Of a stretch of 64,000 nt of DNA, positions 29,041 through 37,757 are shown one piece after another. Under the pieces are notes generated by a model. It had not been told where the DNA came from, did not search any database, and saw nothing but the letters and a program-made list of their open reading frames with translations. Each line of letters begins with the position of its first letter. Position 1 is the stretch's first letter. The stretch is from Bacillus sp. Marseille-Q1617 (GTDB lineage Bacteria; Bacillota; Bacilli; Bacillales; Bacillaceae_B), in the NCBI RefSeq assembly GCF_903645295.1, contig NZ_CAHJXM010000001.1, positions 1,861,501-1,925,500 of the forward strand, given 5' to 3'. Both the position numbers and the translations under genes were made by a program.

Positions 29041-29304
29041 ATGAAATATGTGAATGCAGACAAAATACTACCGGAAAACTTATTGAAGGAAATTCAACAT
29101 TATGTTCATGGAGAGACGATTTATATTCCTAAGCCAAAAAAGGCATATAAGAGGTGGGGAAGTAAATCTGGATCCAGGGCGCTGATTGATGAACGGAATG
29201 CATGCATTAAAGAAGCATTCAAAAATGGTACGACGATTGGTCAATTGGCACTGGAGCATCACTTGTCGTGCGAAACAATTAAGAAAATCGTTTATAGGAA
29301 ATAA
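29041..29304 (+). CDS. CD3324-family HTH protein
   Basis: An 87-residue protein resembling the CD3324 family (Mor-like helix-turn-helix): MKYVNADKILPENLLKEIQH, then GETIYIPKP and an HTH with IGQLALEHHLSCETIKKIVY. These are probable DNA-binding regulators of unknown targets. No strong SD is visible before ATG 29041 (weak AAGGGG). Followed by a terminator; monocistronic. Confidence 0.8.
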   Translation: MKYVNADKILPENLLKEIQHYVHGETIYIPKPKKAYKRWGSKSGSRALIDERNACIKEAFKNGTTIGQLALEHHLSCETIKKIVYRK

Positions 29305-29312
29305 TCTACATT

Positions 29313-29345
29313 CACCGGGAGGGACATCTCCCGGTGTTCTTTTAT
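29313..29345 (+). terminator. Terminator of CD3324-family gene
   Basis: CACCGGGAG / CTCCCGGTG hairpin followed by TTCTTTTATT. Confidence 0.8.
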
Positions 29346-29486
29346 TCGTTTTAGTTGGCGAACATTATGTACAGTTTATTTCTAACTCATTTTATACATT
29401 TATTTTACTATCAAGATGTATTATTGTAGAAGTGAGTGTTAGATAGAAACTTTAGAGACTGAGTACTCGATTTAGGAGCGATTGAC

Positions 29487-30125
29487 ATGAACGCATTTAT
29501 TCGAAATGATCAATATAATTTCATTAACTACCAGACACAGGTACTGATCAACGGGTATGGCACGGTGAATGATATCAGTGTGCTCCACGCTCTAAAAGGG
29601 TTGATCAGAGATAAAGTGCTGAATCTTTTTGAAGAGTTAACACCTGAACAAATGAAAATCATAGAGCAAATTATCAATGTAAAAGATTCTGAACATGCAG
29701 AGGATTTCCTGACTGAACTAAAGGAGTATGTGATCCCTTTCAAGGAATTAAATGAAACGTCACTGAAAAAAATGTTCCCTAAAGTCAAAAAGCTTAAGAT
29801 CCCGGATCTGAATGAACTAGACTATAAAGGAATTTCGTATCTTGGATGGAATAACTATGGACAGGAAAGCAAGTATATTGTTGCTGAATGTGAAGGAAAG
29901 CTAAAAGGCTTTAAAGGTACATTTAAAAACAGCAGCAAGAAAGGAATCTGTACCATTTGCAATACCTTTTCCAGTGTGGGCCTCTATGTTTCGGAATCAA
30001 AAAGATCTTCTCAAGGTACATTTGTGAAAAAAGGAAATTATATCTGCCATGATAGTACGGATTGCAACGGTAAACTGAGGGATATGGATAAGCTTCGAGA
30101 TTTTATTGAAAGAATCAATCATTAA
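29487..30125 (+). CDS. FusB/FusC-family EF-G-binding protein
   Basis: A 212-residue protein matching the FusB/FusC family: N-terminal helical domain (FIRNDQYNFINYQTQVLING), then the C-terminal treble-clef zinc domain with Cys pairs in GICTICNTF and ICHDSTDCNGKL. In staphylococci FusB-type proteins bind EF-G and release it from fusidic acid-stalled ribosomes. Chromosomal homologues occur widely in Bacillaceae and may serve general ribosome rescue or recycling; resistance is not implied. The SD (TTAGGAGCG) precedes ATG 29487; a terminator follows. Confidence 0.88.
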   Translation: MNAFIRNDQYNFINYQTQVLINGYGTVNDISVLHALKGLIRDKVLNLFEELTPEQMKIIEQIINVKDSEHAEDFLTELKEYVIPFKELNETSLKKMFPKVKKLKIPDLNELDYKGISYLGWNNYGQESKYIVAECEGKLKGFKGTFKNSSKKGICTICNTFSSVGLYVSESKRSSQGTFVKKGNYICHDSTDCNGKLRDMDKLRDFIERINH

Positions 30126-30126
30126 A

Positions 30127-30161
30127 ATAGACCGGGTATATGCCCAGGTCTATTTTATTTG
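30127..30161 (+). terminator. Terminator of FusB-family gene
   Basis: ATAGACC..GGTCTAT hairpin with TTTTATTT downstream, directly after the stop codon. Confidence 0.7.
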
Positions 30162-30321
30162 CAGCCTTCATTAGTAGTTTGGGGGTGAATCAACCTCCAT
30201 CTTTTACAAAGATACGGAATTCCGATATTGTGTAAAGTTGATAAATCCCTTGAAACATGGCTACACTTTAAGTAGTATAGATAGGTAGAAAATTTGTAGA
30301 GTTTCGAAATGAGGGTTATAA

Positions 30322-31398
30322 ATGGAGAAAACATCCATATACGGATTAACATTAGATCAACTGACCTCATGGCTGGTTGAGCACGGTCAAAAGAAGTTCC
30401 GTGCCGCTCAGGTGTGGGATTGGTTATATAAAAAAAGAGTGACTGACTTTTCACAAATGAAAAATGTTAACAGTGAATGCATTGAATTATTAGAAGAGCA
30501 TTTTCACATCCAGACGTTAAAGCAGGAAATCAAACAGGAATCGAAGGACGGAACAATTAAATTCTTGTTCAAACTCGAGGACGGCAACCTGATAGAGACT
30601 GTTTTGATGCGATTCAATTATGGGTTGAGTGTGTGCGTAACCACACAGGTCGGCTGTAATATCGGCTGTACTTTCTGTGCAAGTGGATTACTGAAGAAAA
30701 ACCGTGATCTATCCAGCGGGGAAATTGTCGAACAGATCATGAATGTACAGCATCATTTGGACTCACAGGGCAAGGAAGAGCGTGTAAGTCATATCGTCGT
30801 GATGGGAATCGGGGAACCTTTTGATAACTATGATAACATGATGGACTTCTTCAGGGTTGTAAACGATCAGAAGGGTCTATCCATCGGTGCACGTCACATT
30901 ACCGTATCCACAAGCGGTTTGGCGGATAAGATCTATAAATTTGCCGATGAAAACATTCAAATCAACCTTGCAGTGTCCTTGCATGCACCGAATAATGAGC
31001 TTCGTACGAAGATTATGAAGATCAACCGTGCATATCCATTGGAAAAACTGATGCCGGCAATTGATTACTATTTAGAAAAAACAAATCGACGCATCACCTT
31101 TGAATATATTCTTCTGCGTGATGTGAATGATCATAAAGAAGAAGCCCTTCAACTCGCTAAGCTATTGAAAAACAAGCGTCATTTATCCTATGTGAACTTG
31201 ATTCCATACAATCCGGTAGACGAACACAATCAGTATCAGCGCAGTACGAAGGATGCGATTGTAGGATTCTACGGCACACTGCTTGAACACGGTATCAACT
31301 GTGGTGTGCGGGTAGAGCAAGGTACAGATATCGACGCAGCATGCGGTCAGTTACGAAGTAAGCAGATTAAGAAGGATAAAGAAAAGATTCAATCTTAA
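30322..31398 (+). CDS. rlmN: 23S rRNA (adenine(2503)-C2)/tRNA methyltransferase RlmN
   Basis: A 358-residue radical-SAM methyltransferase that methylates A2503 of 23S rRNA and A37 of some tRNAs. The 4Fe-4S ligands are in [11 protein letters not shown] (CxxxCxxC, residues about 113-120); the methyl-carrying Cys is in [12 protein letters not shown] near the C-terminus, with the acid/base Cys in [18 protein letters not shown] is the SAM-binding GEP block. Length is typical. It neighbours a FusB-type gene, both ribosome-related, but a terminator separates them. Confidence 0.95.
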   Translation: MEKTSIYGLTLDQLTSWLVEHGQKKFRAAQVWDWLYKKRVTDFSQMKNVNSECIELLEEHFHIQTLKQEIKQESKDGTIKFLFKLEDGNLIETVLMRFNYGLSVCVTTQVGCNIGCTFCASGLLKKNRDLSSGEIVEQIMNVQHHLDSQGKEERVSHIVVMGIGEPFDNYDNMMDFFRVVNDQKGLSIGARHITVSTSGLADKIYKFADENIQINLAVSLHAPNNELRTKIMKINRAYPLEKLMPAIDYYLEKTNRRITFEYILLRDVNDHKEEALQLAKLLKNKRHLSYVNLIPYNPVDEHNQYQRSTKDAIVGFYGTLLEHGINCGVRVEQGTDIDAACGQLRSKQIKKDKEKIQS

Positions 31399-31409
31399 TA
31401 CATGACATT

Positions 31410-31449
31410 AAAAACACACGAATTCTGATGAGTTCGTGTGTTTTTTTTA
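31410..31449 (+). terminator. Terminator of rlmN
   Basis: AAACACACGAA / TTCGTGTGTTT hairpin followed by a T run. Confidence 0.88.
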
Positions 31450-31558
31450 TGTGTGTAGAAATATTGTTTGGAAATTTATACTGATTTTTAATAAATATTT
31501 ATTGAAAAACAATAAATGATGAGGTATGATGTAAAAAATGGAAAAATTGGAGTGCATG

Positions 31559-32031
31559 ATGAAACTAACCACAATATTTTTAAAGTCTGCGGTTCTATTG
31601 ATCGGACTGGTTGTTTTGGGTCTGAGTGTCTTCGGATTGTCGAAACTTGCAGAATTCTCGGCGTCGGTTAATCCTGAGTTTTCCTATCTTAGGTGGCCGG
31701 TAATGCTTGGCTTATTCATGACCGAGGTTCCTTTTTTTCTTGCACTTTACCAGACATTCAGACTATTGGGGCGCATTGAAAATAAAGATGCATTCTCTGA
31801 AGAAGCAGTAAAGAGCCTAAGACGAATTAAAATGAATGCCTTGGTCATATCCTGCTATATGTTGCAGGTGCATTATTTCTGTTTTCTCAGAAGGCGCTGC
31901 ACCCTGGTTTGGCCATAATTGGATTCGTCATCATTCTTCTCTCAGTGACCGTTTCCATTGTTGCGGAAGTATTGCAAGAACTATTGGGTCGTGCTCTCGA
32001 ATTCAAGTCCGAAAATGATTTGATTGTATGA
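31559..32031 (+). pseudogene. DUF2975 membrane protein, frameshifted
   Basis: The frame begins MKLTTIFLKSAVLL with membrane helices typical of DUF2975 and continues to MNALVISC near 31858, then drifts out of frame. Restoring one base (CCTGCTATA to CCTGCCTATA) gives LYVAGALFLFSQKALHPGLA and a normal DUF2975 ending (VAEVLQELLGRALEFKSEND), stopping at 32029-32031. A single C deletion is the simplest cause. DUF2975 proteins are normally encoded with a YozG-type XRE regulator, and a truncated one follows here. ATG 31559 is chosen for its spacing to GGAG. Confidence 0.85.
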
Positions 32032-32040
32032 GGTGAAGAA

Positions 32041-32115
32041 ATGGACATTAAGATCAATATCGATGTCATGCTTGCAAAGAGGAAAAAGAGTGTGACTAAA
32101 GATACTCAAGTATAG
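32041..32115 (+). pseudogene. Remnant of YozG-type XRE regulator
   Basis: After GAGGTGAAGAA, ATG 32041 encodes MDIKINIDVMLAKRKKSVT, the standard start of short DUF2975-partner XRE regulators of about 70 residues, but the frame closes after 24 codons and the HTH is missing. The remainder is not seen in other frames before the HAD gene starts, so most of the gene appears deleted. Confidence 0.7.
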
Positions 32116-32142
32116 AATTGAAACAGAAAGGTGATGGGGTTT

Positions 32143-32829
32143 ATGGAGCTTGATGCAGTGATTTTTGATATGGATGGTACGTTATTTCAGACAAATCAAA
32201 TACTGGAAATGTCTCTGGAAGATACATTTGAAAGATTGAGGTCATTCGGATCATGGAAAGGGGAAACCCCGATTGAGAAGTACCGTGAAATGATGGGTGT
32301 GCCACTACCCAAAGTATGGGAGGTATTGTTACCGGAACACTCAGATGATGTGAGGAAAAGTATGAATGAATATTTTCAAAGAAGGCTGATTGAAAACATT
32401 CAACAGGGAAACGGTGAACTATATCCACATGTAATCGAAGTATTAACCTTTTTAAAACAAAAACAATTGAAGCTATTCATCGCAAGTAATGGGTTAACCG
32501 CCTATCTGCAAGCAATCGTGCATCATTTTCGCTTGGATCGCTGGGTGGATGAAACATTCAGCATAGAACAAATTCAATCTTTACATAAATCAGATTTGGT
32601 TGAAATGATTTTGGTGAAACATTCGATAAACAAAGCTGCAGTGATCGGTGACCGGCTTTCTGATATCAATGCTGCAAAAGATAATGGTTTGATTTCTGTT
32701 GGATGCCGCTTTGATTTTTCTCAAGAGGAAGAGCTTGTACAGGCAGATGCAGTCATAGATGATTTAGGGGAATTAAAGGAACTATTTCCTTTTTGTGATG
32801 GGGTAAACACTGCCCTTGCTTTTAAATAA
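32143..32829 (+). CDS. HAD-superfamily hydrolase
   Basis: A 228-residue soluble phosphatase-type protein: motif I FDMDGTLFQT (nucleophile Asp), a helical cap, motif II IASNG, a conserved Lys in SLHKSDLVE, and motif III/IV VIGDRLSDINAAK. It resembles phosphoglycolate/beta-phosphoglucomutase-like HADs; the substrate is unknown. GTG 32131 and ATG 32134 are in frame, but ATG 32143 fits the SD AAAGGTGA better and starts right before the HAD core. Confidence 0.85.
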   Translation: MELDAVIFDMDGTLFQTNQILEMSLEDTFERLRSFGSWKGETPIEKYREMMGVPLPKVWEVLLPEHSDDVRKSMNEYFQRRLIENIQQGNGELYPHVIEVLTFLKQKQLKLFIASNGLTAYLQAIVHHFRLDRWVDETFSIEQIQSLHKSDLVEMILVKHSINKAAVIGDRLSDINAAKDNGLISVGCRFDFSQEEELVQADAVIDDLGELKELFPFCDGVNTALAFK

Positions 32830-32859
32830 GCATCTTTCAAATTTAGGGGGGAGAGGTAT

Positions 32860-33357
32860 TTGAAAAAGTTCCATATGGCGGTAGGCTTTGTTATAATAAG
32901 TGCTTTTATCCTAATGACGGGTTATGAACTTGGTGCAAATGATAAATACGACTTCTACTCTAACGTAGAAAGTACCGATCTTTCAGGAGAAATGGTGAAT
33001 TCAATTTCACTGTCTTCAAAGAAAGAAGATGTTTTAAAACGTTTCGGCCTCCCTGAAAAAACCCATCAAATTTCGAAACCGAAGACTACCTTTCTAGTCT
33101 ACAAAGATATACAATTCGGATTGAAGAACAATGAAGTTTTTCGTTATTTCTTTTCAGATAACCATAGTACATCCGAACGAATCACAGCAGGAGATCCCAG
33201 TGAAAAGGTCATTGAAACATACGGTTCTAATTATTATGAAAGAACCGACACAGGGGCAGAAATCATCGGATACTTTGACAAACAACACCACATCAATATA
33301 GAATTCAGCTTCTATGAAAACAAAGTGATTGGAACAATCATCGAAAAAATAAACTGA
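32860..33357 (+). CDS. Exported or membrane-anchored protein of unknown function
   Basis: A 165-residue protein with an N-terminal hydrophobic segment (FHMAVGFVIISAFILMTGYEL) and an extracytoplasmic region containing two similar sections, SISLSSKKEDVLKRFGLPEK and ITAGDPSEKVIETYGSNY, the pattern of BamE/SmpA-like or DUF4309-like folds. Function is unknown. TTG 32860 follows GGGGGAGAGG. A palindromic terminator element lies directly after the stop. Confidence 0.65.
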   Translation: MKKFHMAVGFVIISAFILMTGYELGANDKYDFYSNVESTDLSGEMVNSISLSSKKEDVLKRFGLPEKTHQISKPKTTFLVYKDIQFGLKNNEVFRYFFSDNHSTSERITAGDPSEKVIETYGSNYYERTDTGAEIIGYFDKQHHINIEFSFYENKVIGTIIEKIN

Positions 33358-33360
33358 GTT

Positions 33361-33408
33361 CAAAGGCCCGTCCCTCGTTGCTTTAATGCGTTGAAGGACG
33401 GGTCTTTT
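33361..33408 (+). terminator. Terminator made of the GGGACGGGC palindromic element
   Basis: AAAGGCCCGTCCCTC with a matching AAGGACGGGTCTTTT arm, T-rich tail. Same family as 27317-27362 and 50627-50670. Confidence 0.8.
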
Positions 33409-33567
33409 GTGTAATGGGATTTTATGTTAGGATTAAAAAGATTGAATTTTTTGTATTTTTCCCCGGAGTGGGGTTAATTAAGGTTTGCAGCAAGCTGTTT
33501 TATTGATAGTTAAGTGAGAAAAGCATGAATCACATACCATATTTGAAATCAGCAGCGAGGTGTAAGA

Positions 33568-34920
33568 GTGGAAACAATACAGCATGATATCACGATAATA
33601 GGTGCAGGTGTAAGCAGCATTTTCTTTGCCTACACACTAATGAATTTGAATAATGATGCACGAATACATATGATTGATATCGGTAAAGAGTTAGAGAATA
33701 GAGTGTGCGGTCTCGATGAAGGAAATGAGTGTACATGCGAAGGAACATGCAGCAAGTACGCGGGTTTTGCTGGACTCGGGAAGTCAGAAGGGAAATTTAA
33801 TTATACGAACGCCTTCGGCGGTGAACTTCATAGGAAAATCGGAGAAGATCATGCACTTCATTTGATGGAGGAAGTGGATGAGATCCTATGTCAGTTTGGC
33901 GGCAGCGCCAGGGAAAAATACAGCACAGAGAATGTATATATTTCTGAAAAAGCAAAACGGCATGGTTTGCATGTCCTATCGACGGAGGTGCGGCATTTAG
34001 GATCGGGTTTAGCACATGAAATCTTTCATAACATGTATCAAATCATGCGTGAACAGATGTCTTTTACATTTGAAACAAGGGTGGAAACTGTTAAGAAGAC
34101 CGGTAAGGGATTTGAACTTCACACGAATCGGGGAATATTCAAGACTGGCCGCGTTGTGATAGGTACCGGAATGAGCGGCAGTATCTGGCTGAAAAGCATG
34201 ATGGAATCATTTGGTGTCTATCCTGGAGAAACCCGTTTGGATATGGGATACCGGGTGGAGATGAAAGGTGATCAGCTGCAGTCTATTCTGCAAGACACCT
34301 TCGAAACAAAGTTGAAAATCGTGAGGGATCAATACGAAGCGACTACCTACTGCATGAATCCCCGCGGCAGAATCATACGTAAATATCAAAACGGTCTAGT
34401 CATGCCTGATGGACAAAATGCACTTGAGAAAGATACTCCGAGTGCAAATCTGAATTTCACGTTGTTTGTTCCAAAGTACTATTCTTCATACGAAGAGGCT
34501 TTGGATACAGCAAAAAATGTCATCGGAGGAATCAACAACGGAAAAGACAGGATCGTTGTTCAGCGGCTTGGTGATTTCATAAAGAACAGGAAAACAGAAA
34601 CACTTGCTCATAATGAAGTGGAGCCATCCCTTGAGGCTGAAGGGGGAGATGCACGCATTCAAGTACCTGATTGTTATGGAAGTGTGTTAATCGATTTTTT
34701 ACATGCATTGGAAGGTTTAATAGGTGAAGAGATTCACAGGGATACACTTATCTATGGGCTGGATGCGAAATTTTATGAACCGAAGTTCTCTACGAACGCA
34801 TATTTGGAAAGTGAGGTTCCGGGTGTTTATTTAATCGGTGATTGTTCGGGAGTTACACACTCGCTTTCTCAGGCTGCCGCAAGCGGCATATATCTAGGCA
34901 AACACTTTGCATTCAACTAA
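33568..34920 (+). CDS. FAD-dependent dehydrogenase (COG2509-like)
   Basis: A 450-residue flavoprotein. The N-terminal Rossmann loop ITIIGAGVSSIFFAY binds FAD; a Cys-rich insertion (VCGLDEGNECTCEGTCSKYAG) and FSDGKFN-like GKSEGKFNYTNAFGG follow, as in COG2509 uncharacterised FAD-dependent dehydrogenases; the C-terminal VYLIGDCSGVTHSLSQAAASG is the second FAD contact. Four clustered Cys could bind metal or an Fe-S cluster. Substrate unknown. GTG 33568 follows GCAGCGAGGTG. Stand-alone gene. Confidence 0.78.
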   Translation: METIQHDITIIGAGVSSIFFAYTLMNLNNDARIHMIDIGKELENRVCGLDEGNECTCEGTCSKYAGFAGLGKSEGKFNYTNAFGGELHRKIGEDHALHLMEEVDEILCQFGGSAREKYSTENVYISEKAKRHGLHVLSTEVRHLGSGLAHEIFHNMYQIMREQMSFTFETRVETVKKTGKGFELHTNRGIFKTGRVVIGTGMSGSIWLKSMMESFGVYPGETRLDMGYRVEMKGDQLQSILQDTFETKLKIVRDQYEATTYCMNPRGRIIRKYQNGLVMPDGQNALEKDTPSANLNFTLFVPKYYSSYEEALDTAKNVIGGINNGKDRIVVQRLGDFIKNRKTETLAHNEVEPSLEAEGGDARIQVPDCYGSVLIDFLHALEGLIGEEIHRDTLIYGLDAKFYEPKFSTNAYLESEVPGVYLIGDCSGVTHSLSQAAASGIYLGKHFAFN

Positions 34921-34988
34921 TAGAACGAAATAGGATTAAAAGTTATCCAAATGCATAGGGTTTGAAAAAATAAGGAAGTGATTGAGAA

Positions 34989-35762
34989 GTGTATAAGTTA
35001 GACAAAAATGAATATCAGAGAATCAACCCTTTGATCGATAATGAAAAGTTTAATTTTACTTTTTCCTATTCTCTTGCCGACAAGATTGTCTCCGGGGAAA
35101 TATGGGTGGATGATGTTGATCAACCAGCACAGGCCATATTCAAGTTATCAAATGGAATTCATCACTTTGCAGGAAAAAGAGTTTCGCACGAGGGGGTCTT
35201 GGAGTGGTTTAAAGAGCATATAGAAGAAGCATCTCCTTGCGTATTGTTCGCAGATGCTGAGTGGGAAGAATTTATTGACAAGGAACAGCTTCATAAAACG
35301 AAAATTCAGCGGGTGGGATACAAGTTTGATAAAGGTCGCTACAATAAGCTTAAAGCTTACACCATTCCTGAAGGTTTACGATTAAAGAGAATCGAATCAA
35401 GTCTAATCTCGAAAAGTAAGCAGTATCCAGAAAAGTTTTATAAGTTGTATTGGGAAAATAAAGAGAACTTTTTATCCAAGGGAGTCGGATTTGGTCTATT
35501 AAACAAAGAAGATGAAATCATAGGAGAAGTCGTTTCATCATATTTTGCAGGTAGATATGGTGATCCAGATATATTCATTTCTGAGGATCATCGAGGAAAT
35601 GGATATGGCACCCTGCTTGCTCGTGCCTTTATAGACGAATGTCTAGAGCGGGGAGTATGCCCTAAATGGGAGTGCGATATGACTAACATTGAATCTCAAC
35701 AGCTTGCTGAAAGATTAGGATTTATCAAAATCGGCAGCCACCCTTTGTATGTCATGAATTAA
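34989..35762 (+). CDS. GNAT acetyltransferase (PF12746/ZmaR-like)
   Basis: A 257-residue two-part protein: an N-terminal region of about 130 residues typical of PF12746-type GNATs, then the acetyl-CoA-binding half (GFGLLNKEDEIIGEVVSSYF, DPDIFISEDHRGNGYGTLLA, NIESQQLAERLGF). The zwittermicin-resistance protein ZmaR belongs to this group, but most members have no known substrate. GTG 34989 has a weak AAGGAAGTGA SD. A nucleoside-kinase-like gene follows 16 bp downstream, probably in the same transcript. Confidence 0.78.
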   Translation: MYKLDKNEYQRINPLIDNEKFNFTFSYSLADKIVSGEIWVDDVDQPAQAIFKLSNGIHHFAGKRVSHEGVLEWFKEHIEEASPCVLFADAEWEEFIDKEQLHKTKIQRVGYKFDKGRYNKLKAYTIPEGLRLKRIESSLISKSKQYPEKFYKLYWENKENFLSKGVGFGLLNKEDEIIGEVVSSYFAGRYGDPDIFISEDHRGNGYGTLLARAFIDECLERGVCPKWECDMTNIESQQLAERLGFIKIGSHPLYVMN

Positions 35763-35778
35763 TGGGGGAGAGGGAGAG

Positions 35779-36369
35779 TTGAAGGAAGAGAATAACGGTT
35801 TAAAAAACTTTTTACAGAGAAACAGTGATAAGCTTAGCGTGATTGGCATTGATGGGTTAAGCAGGTCAGGTAAAACAACTTATGTTAATGAGTTGGGGAA
35901 GATGCTTGAAGAAAATCATACCGATTATATGTGTTTACATATGGACGATTACATAGAAAAGCGCAATAAACGATATAATACGGGATTTGAAGAATGGAAA
36001 GAGTACTATTACTTACAGTGGGATGTAGAATATCTTCGAAAAAACATGTTTGCTAAACTTAAAAATTTTTCCCGTTTGACGCTTCAATATTATGATAATG
36101 AATCGGATGTTCATGTTTCCAAAACAATGAAATTGCCTTCTAGCGGTGTAATATTAATTGAAGGGGTATTTCTTCAACGAAAAGAGTGGAAAGGATTTTT
36201 TGATTACCTCATCTATTTAGACTGTGAAAGAGAAACCCGTTTTAGAAGGGAGAGTGAATATACTCAGACACAAACGGAAAAATTCAAAAAACGTTACTGG
36301 AAAGCTGAGGATTACTATATGAAATCCGTACAGCCTGCGGCAAATGCCGATTATGTAATCAAAACATAG
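35779..36369 (+). CDS. Uridine kinase-like P-loop kinase
   Basis: A 196-residue P-loop protein. Walker A in GIDGLSRSGKTTYVNEL (residues about 24-40), LHMDDYIEKRNKRY as the substrate Asp-containing block, and LIEGVFLQR as Walker B-like. This is the uridine kinase/NRK pattern, so a nucleoside or similar small alcohol is the likely substrate. TTG 35779 follows GGGGGAGAGGGAGAG. It is between a GNAT gene and a small membrane-protein gene, all closely spaced. Confidence 0.8.
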   Translation: MKEENNGLKNFLQRNSDKLSVIGIDGLSRSGKTTYVNELGKMLEENHTDYMCLHMDDYIEKRNKRYNTGFEEWKEYYYLQWDVEYLRKNMFAKLKNFSRLTLQYYDNESDVHVSKTMKLPSSGVILIEGVFLQRKEWKGFFDYLIYLDCERETRFRRESEYTQTQTEKFKKRYWKAEDYYMKSVQPAANADYVIKT

Positions 36370-36390
36370 GAAAGGCTTATAGGTGTGATC

Positions 36391-36639
36391 ATGGGATGGT
36401 TATTAATCGTTGTTCATGCAATCAGCATGACTTTGGCTTTAGCCGTATTTACATCAATCTATAGAAATAATCCAGTAAAGGGGAAATGGTTCCTGAGTAC
36501 TATCCTCATATGTGGATTATTCAGTCTATATAGATTATTCAATTTCTCGCTGATACTGGGAGTGGGGACGGTTCTCATGTATGTGTTATTTACGATGATC
36601 ACCATTCGTACACTTAAAAAAAGTAAGCCTGCTGCATGA
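36391..36639 (+). CDS. Small membrane protein
   Basis: An 82-residue protein with three hydrophobic helices and a basic tail (TLKKSKPAA). No family recognised. ATG 36391 follows ATAGGTG; GTG 36385 in frame is possible. It is the last gene of the GNAT-kinase cluster, its 3' end forming the start of the terminator. Confidence 0.6.
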   Translation: MGWLLIVVHAISMTLALAVFTSIYRNNPVKGKWFLSTILICGLFSLYRLFNFSLILGVGTVLMYVLFTMITIRTLKKSKPAA

Positions 36640-36661
36640 GGAAAATACGGCAGGCTTTTGA
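36625..36661 (+). terminator. Terminator of GNAT-kinase cluster
   Basis: AAGCCTGC / GCAGGCTT hairpin with a TTTT tail; the left arm lies within the last codons of the preceding gene. Confidence 0.7.
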
Positions 36662-36754
36662 ATTTGTCATACGTTAAATGTAGCAGTAGTTAATAGTATT
36701 TTCCTCTCTAGGCTATGCACTGTTTATTCTCAATAAATATGTAAAATCAAGTGC

Positions 36755-37183
36755 TTATAGCTCTTTTAAAAACACAAAACTTTTTTTCTTATAATCCATC
36801 TTCTTTTCATAAAATCGATGCGCATCCAGCCGCTGCAGACCGGAGGATAGAGAAACGATTTCATAATCTCTCTCTTTAGCCCACCTCTCGACATAGCATA
36901 ACAGTTTATCACCATAACCTTTTGAGCGCTCATTGGAATCAGTCACTAAATCACATACCCAAATAAATCTTCCGTTATATAATGTAAGCATTGGCATGAA
37001 CCCAGTGACTGCCACGATTCTTTCCTCTTTATAGAGGGCTGCAAGTTTGTAACCTTCAGTGGCAGCCGCTTCCTTAACCAATTCAAGAAATTCTTCCTGA
37101 GTCAAATGCTTCCTGAGCTGATTCATCACAGGGTAAGCAGCAATCCAATCTGCTTCTGTACTCAATTCTCTGATCGTTGCCAT
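36755..37183 (-). CDS. GNAT family N-acetyltransferase
   Basis: A 142-residue GNAT: IVAVTGFMPML, VCDLVTDSNERSKGYGDKLL (acetyl-CoA loop RSKGYG), and DAHRFYEKKMDYKKKSFVF near the end. Substrate unknown. ATG 37183 is spaced seven bases from AAAGGAG; the in-frame ATG 37189 overlaps that SD. It is followed downstream of a shared strand by the VOC gene's promoter side; the two minus genes are separated by 63 bp and may form an operon with the VOC gene first. Confidence 0.82.
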   Translation of the reverse strand: MATIRELSTEADWIAAYPVMNQLRKHLTQEEFLELVKEAAATEGYKLAALYKEERIVAVTGFMPMLTLYNGRFIWVCDLVTDSNERSKGYGDKLLCYVERWAKERDYEIVSLSSGLQRLDAHRFYEKKMDYKKKSFVFLKEL

Positions 37184-37246
37184 GAACATTCTCCTTTGTT
37201 TCGTATATATGGAAGGCTGATCAAGTTTAAAATCAGCCCCTGTGAA

Positions 37247-37663
37247 TTAATACTTCTCCTGCAATTTTTTAACTTCATCCCTGTGAAAAGGAGAGCCCTC
37301 CACCTCGTCAACTACGCTAAATGGATTCCCGTCAGGATCGAAGAAATCAAAGAATTTCATTCCACCAAACTCTTCAATTTCAGATGTTTTTATACCGTTT
37401 CTGTTAAAATGTGAATAAGCATTGTCGATATCAGATACAAGAAAGTTAAAATATGAATTTTTCATGTTTCCCTTGATTGTGAATTCCGATGGCTGCGGCT
37501 TTTCCACCTCTACCAATCCAAGCTGTGTCTGACAGTTTGGAAAGTAAAAGCCAGCACCGCCTTCCCATTCATCGATTAGTTTTACACCTAAAAGATCTTC
37601 ATACCATTTCTTTGATTTTTTTAAGTCTGTTACAGGAATAAATACACTTCCAACCTTGAACAT
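37247..37663 (-). CDS. VOC (glyoxalase/bleomycin-resistance) family protein
   Basis: A 138-residue protein with the paired beta-alpha-beta-beta-beta units of the vicinal oxygen chelate fold (FKVGSVFIPVTDLKKSKKWYED, then YFNFLVSDIDNAYSHF and FDFFDPDGNPFSVVDE). Typical metal ligands are only partly evident (Glu/Asp in DEVEG). Function could be drug binding or dioxygenase-like. ATG 37663 follows AAGGAGTG; divergent from the sigma-factor gene. Confidence 0.82.
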   Translation of the reverse strand: MFKVGSVFIPVTDLKKSKKWYEDLLGVKLIDEWEGGAGFYFPNCQTQLGLVEVEKPQPSEFTIKGNMKNSYFNFLVSDIDNAYSHFNRNGIKTSEIEEFGGMKFFDFFDPDGNPFSVVDEVEGSPFHRDEVKKLQEKY

Positions 37664-37757
37664 ACAAACACTCCTTAGTTTATTGATATCTTTCACCTTA
37701 ATAACGTAGATAACGGCAGAAAAGTTACATCATCTACAAAAAAAATGGAGGGGTCAT

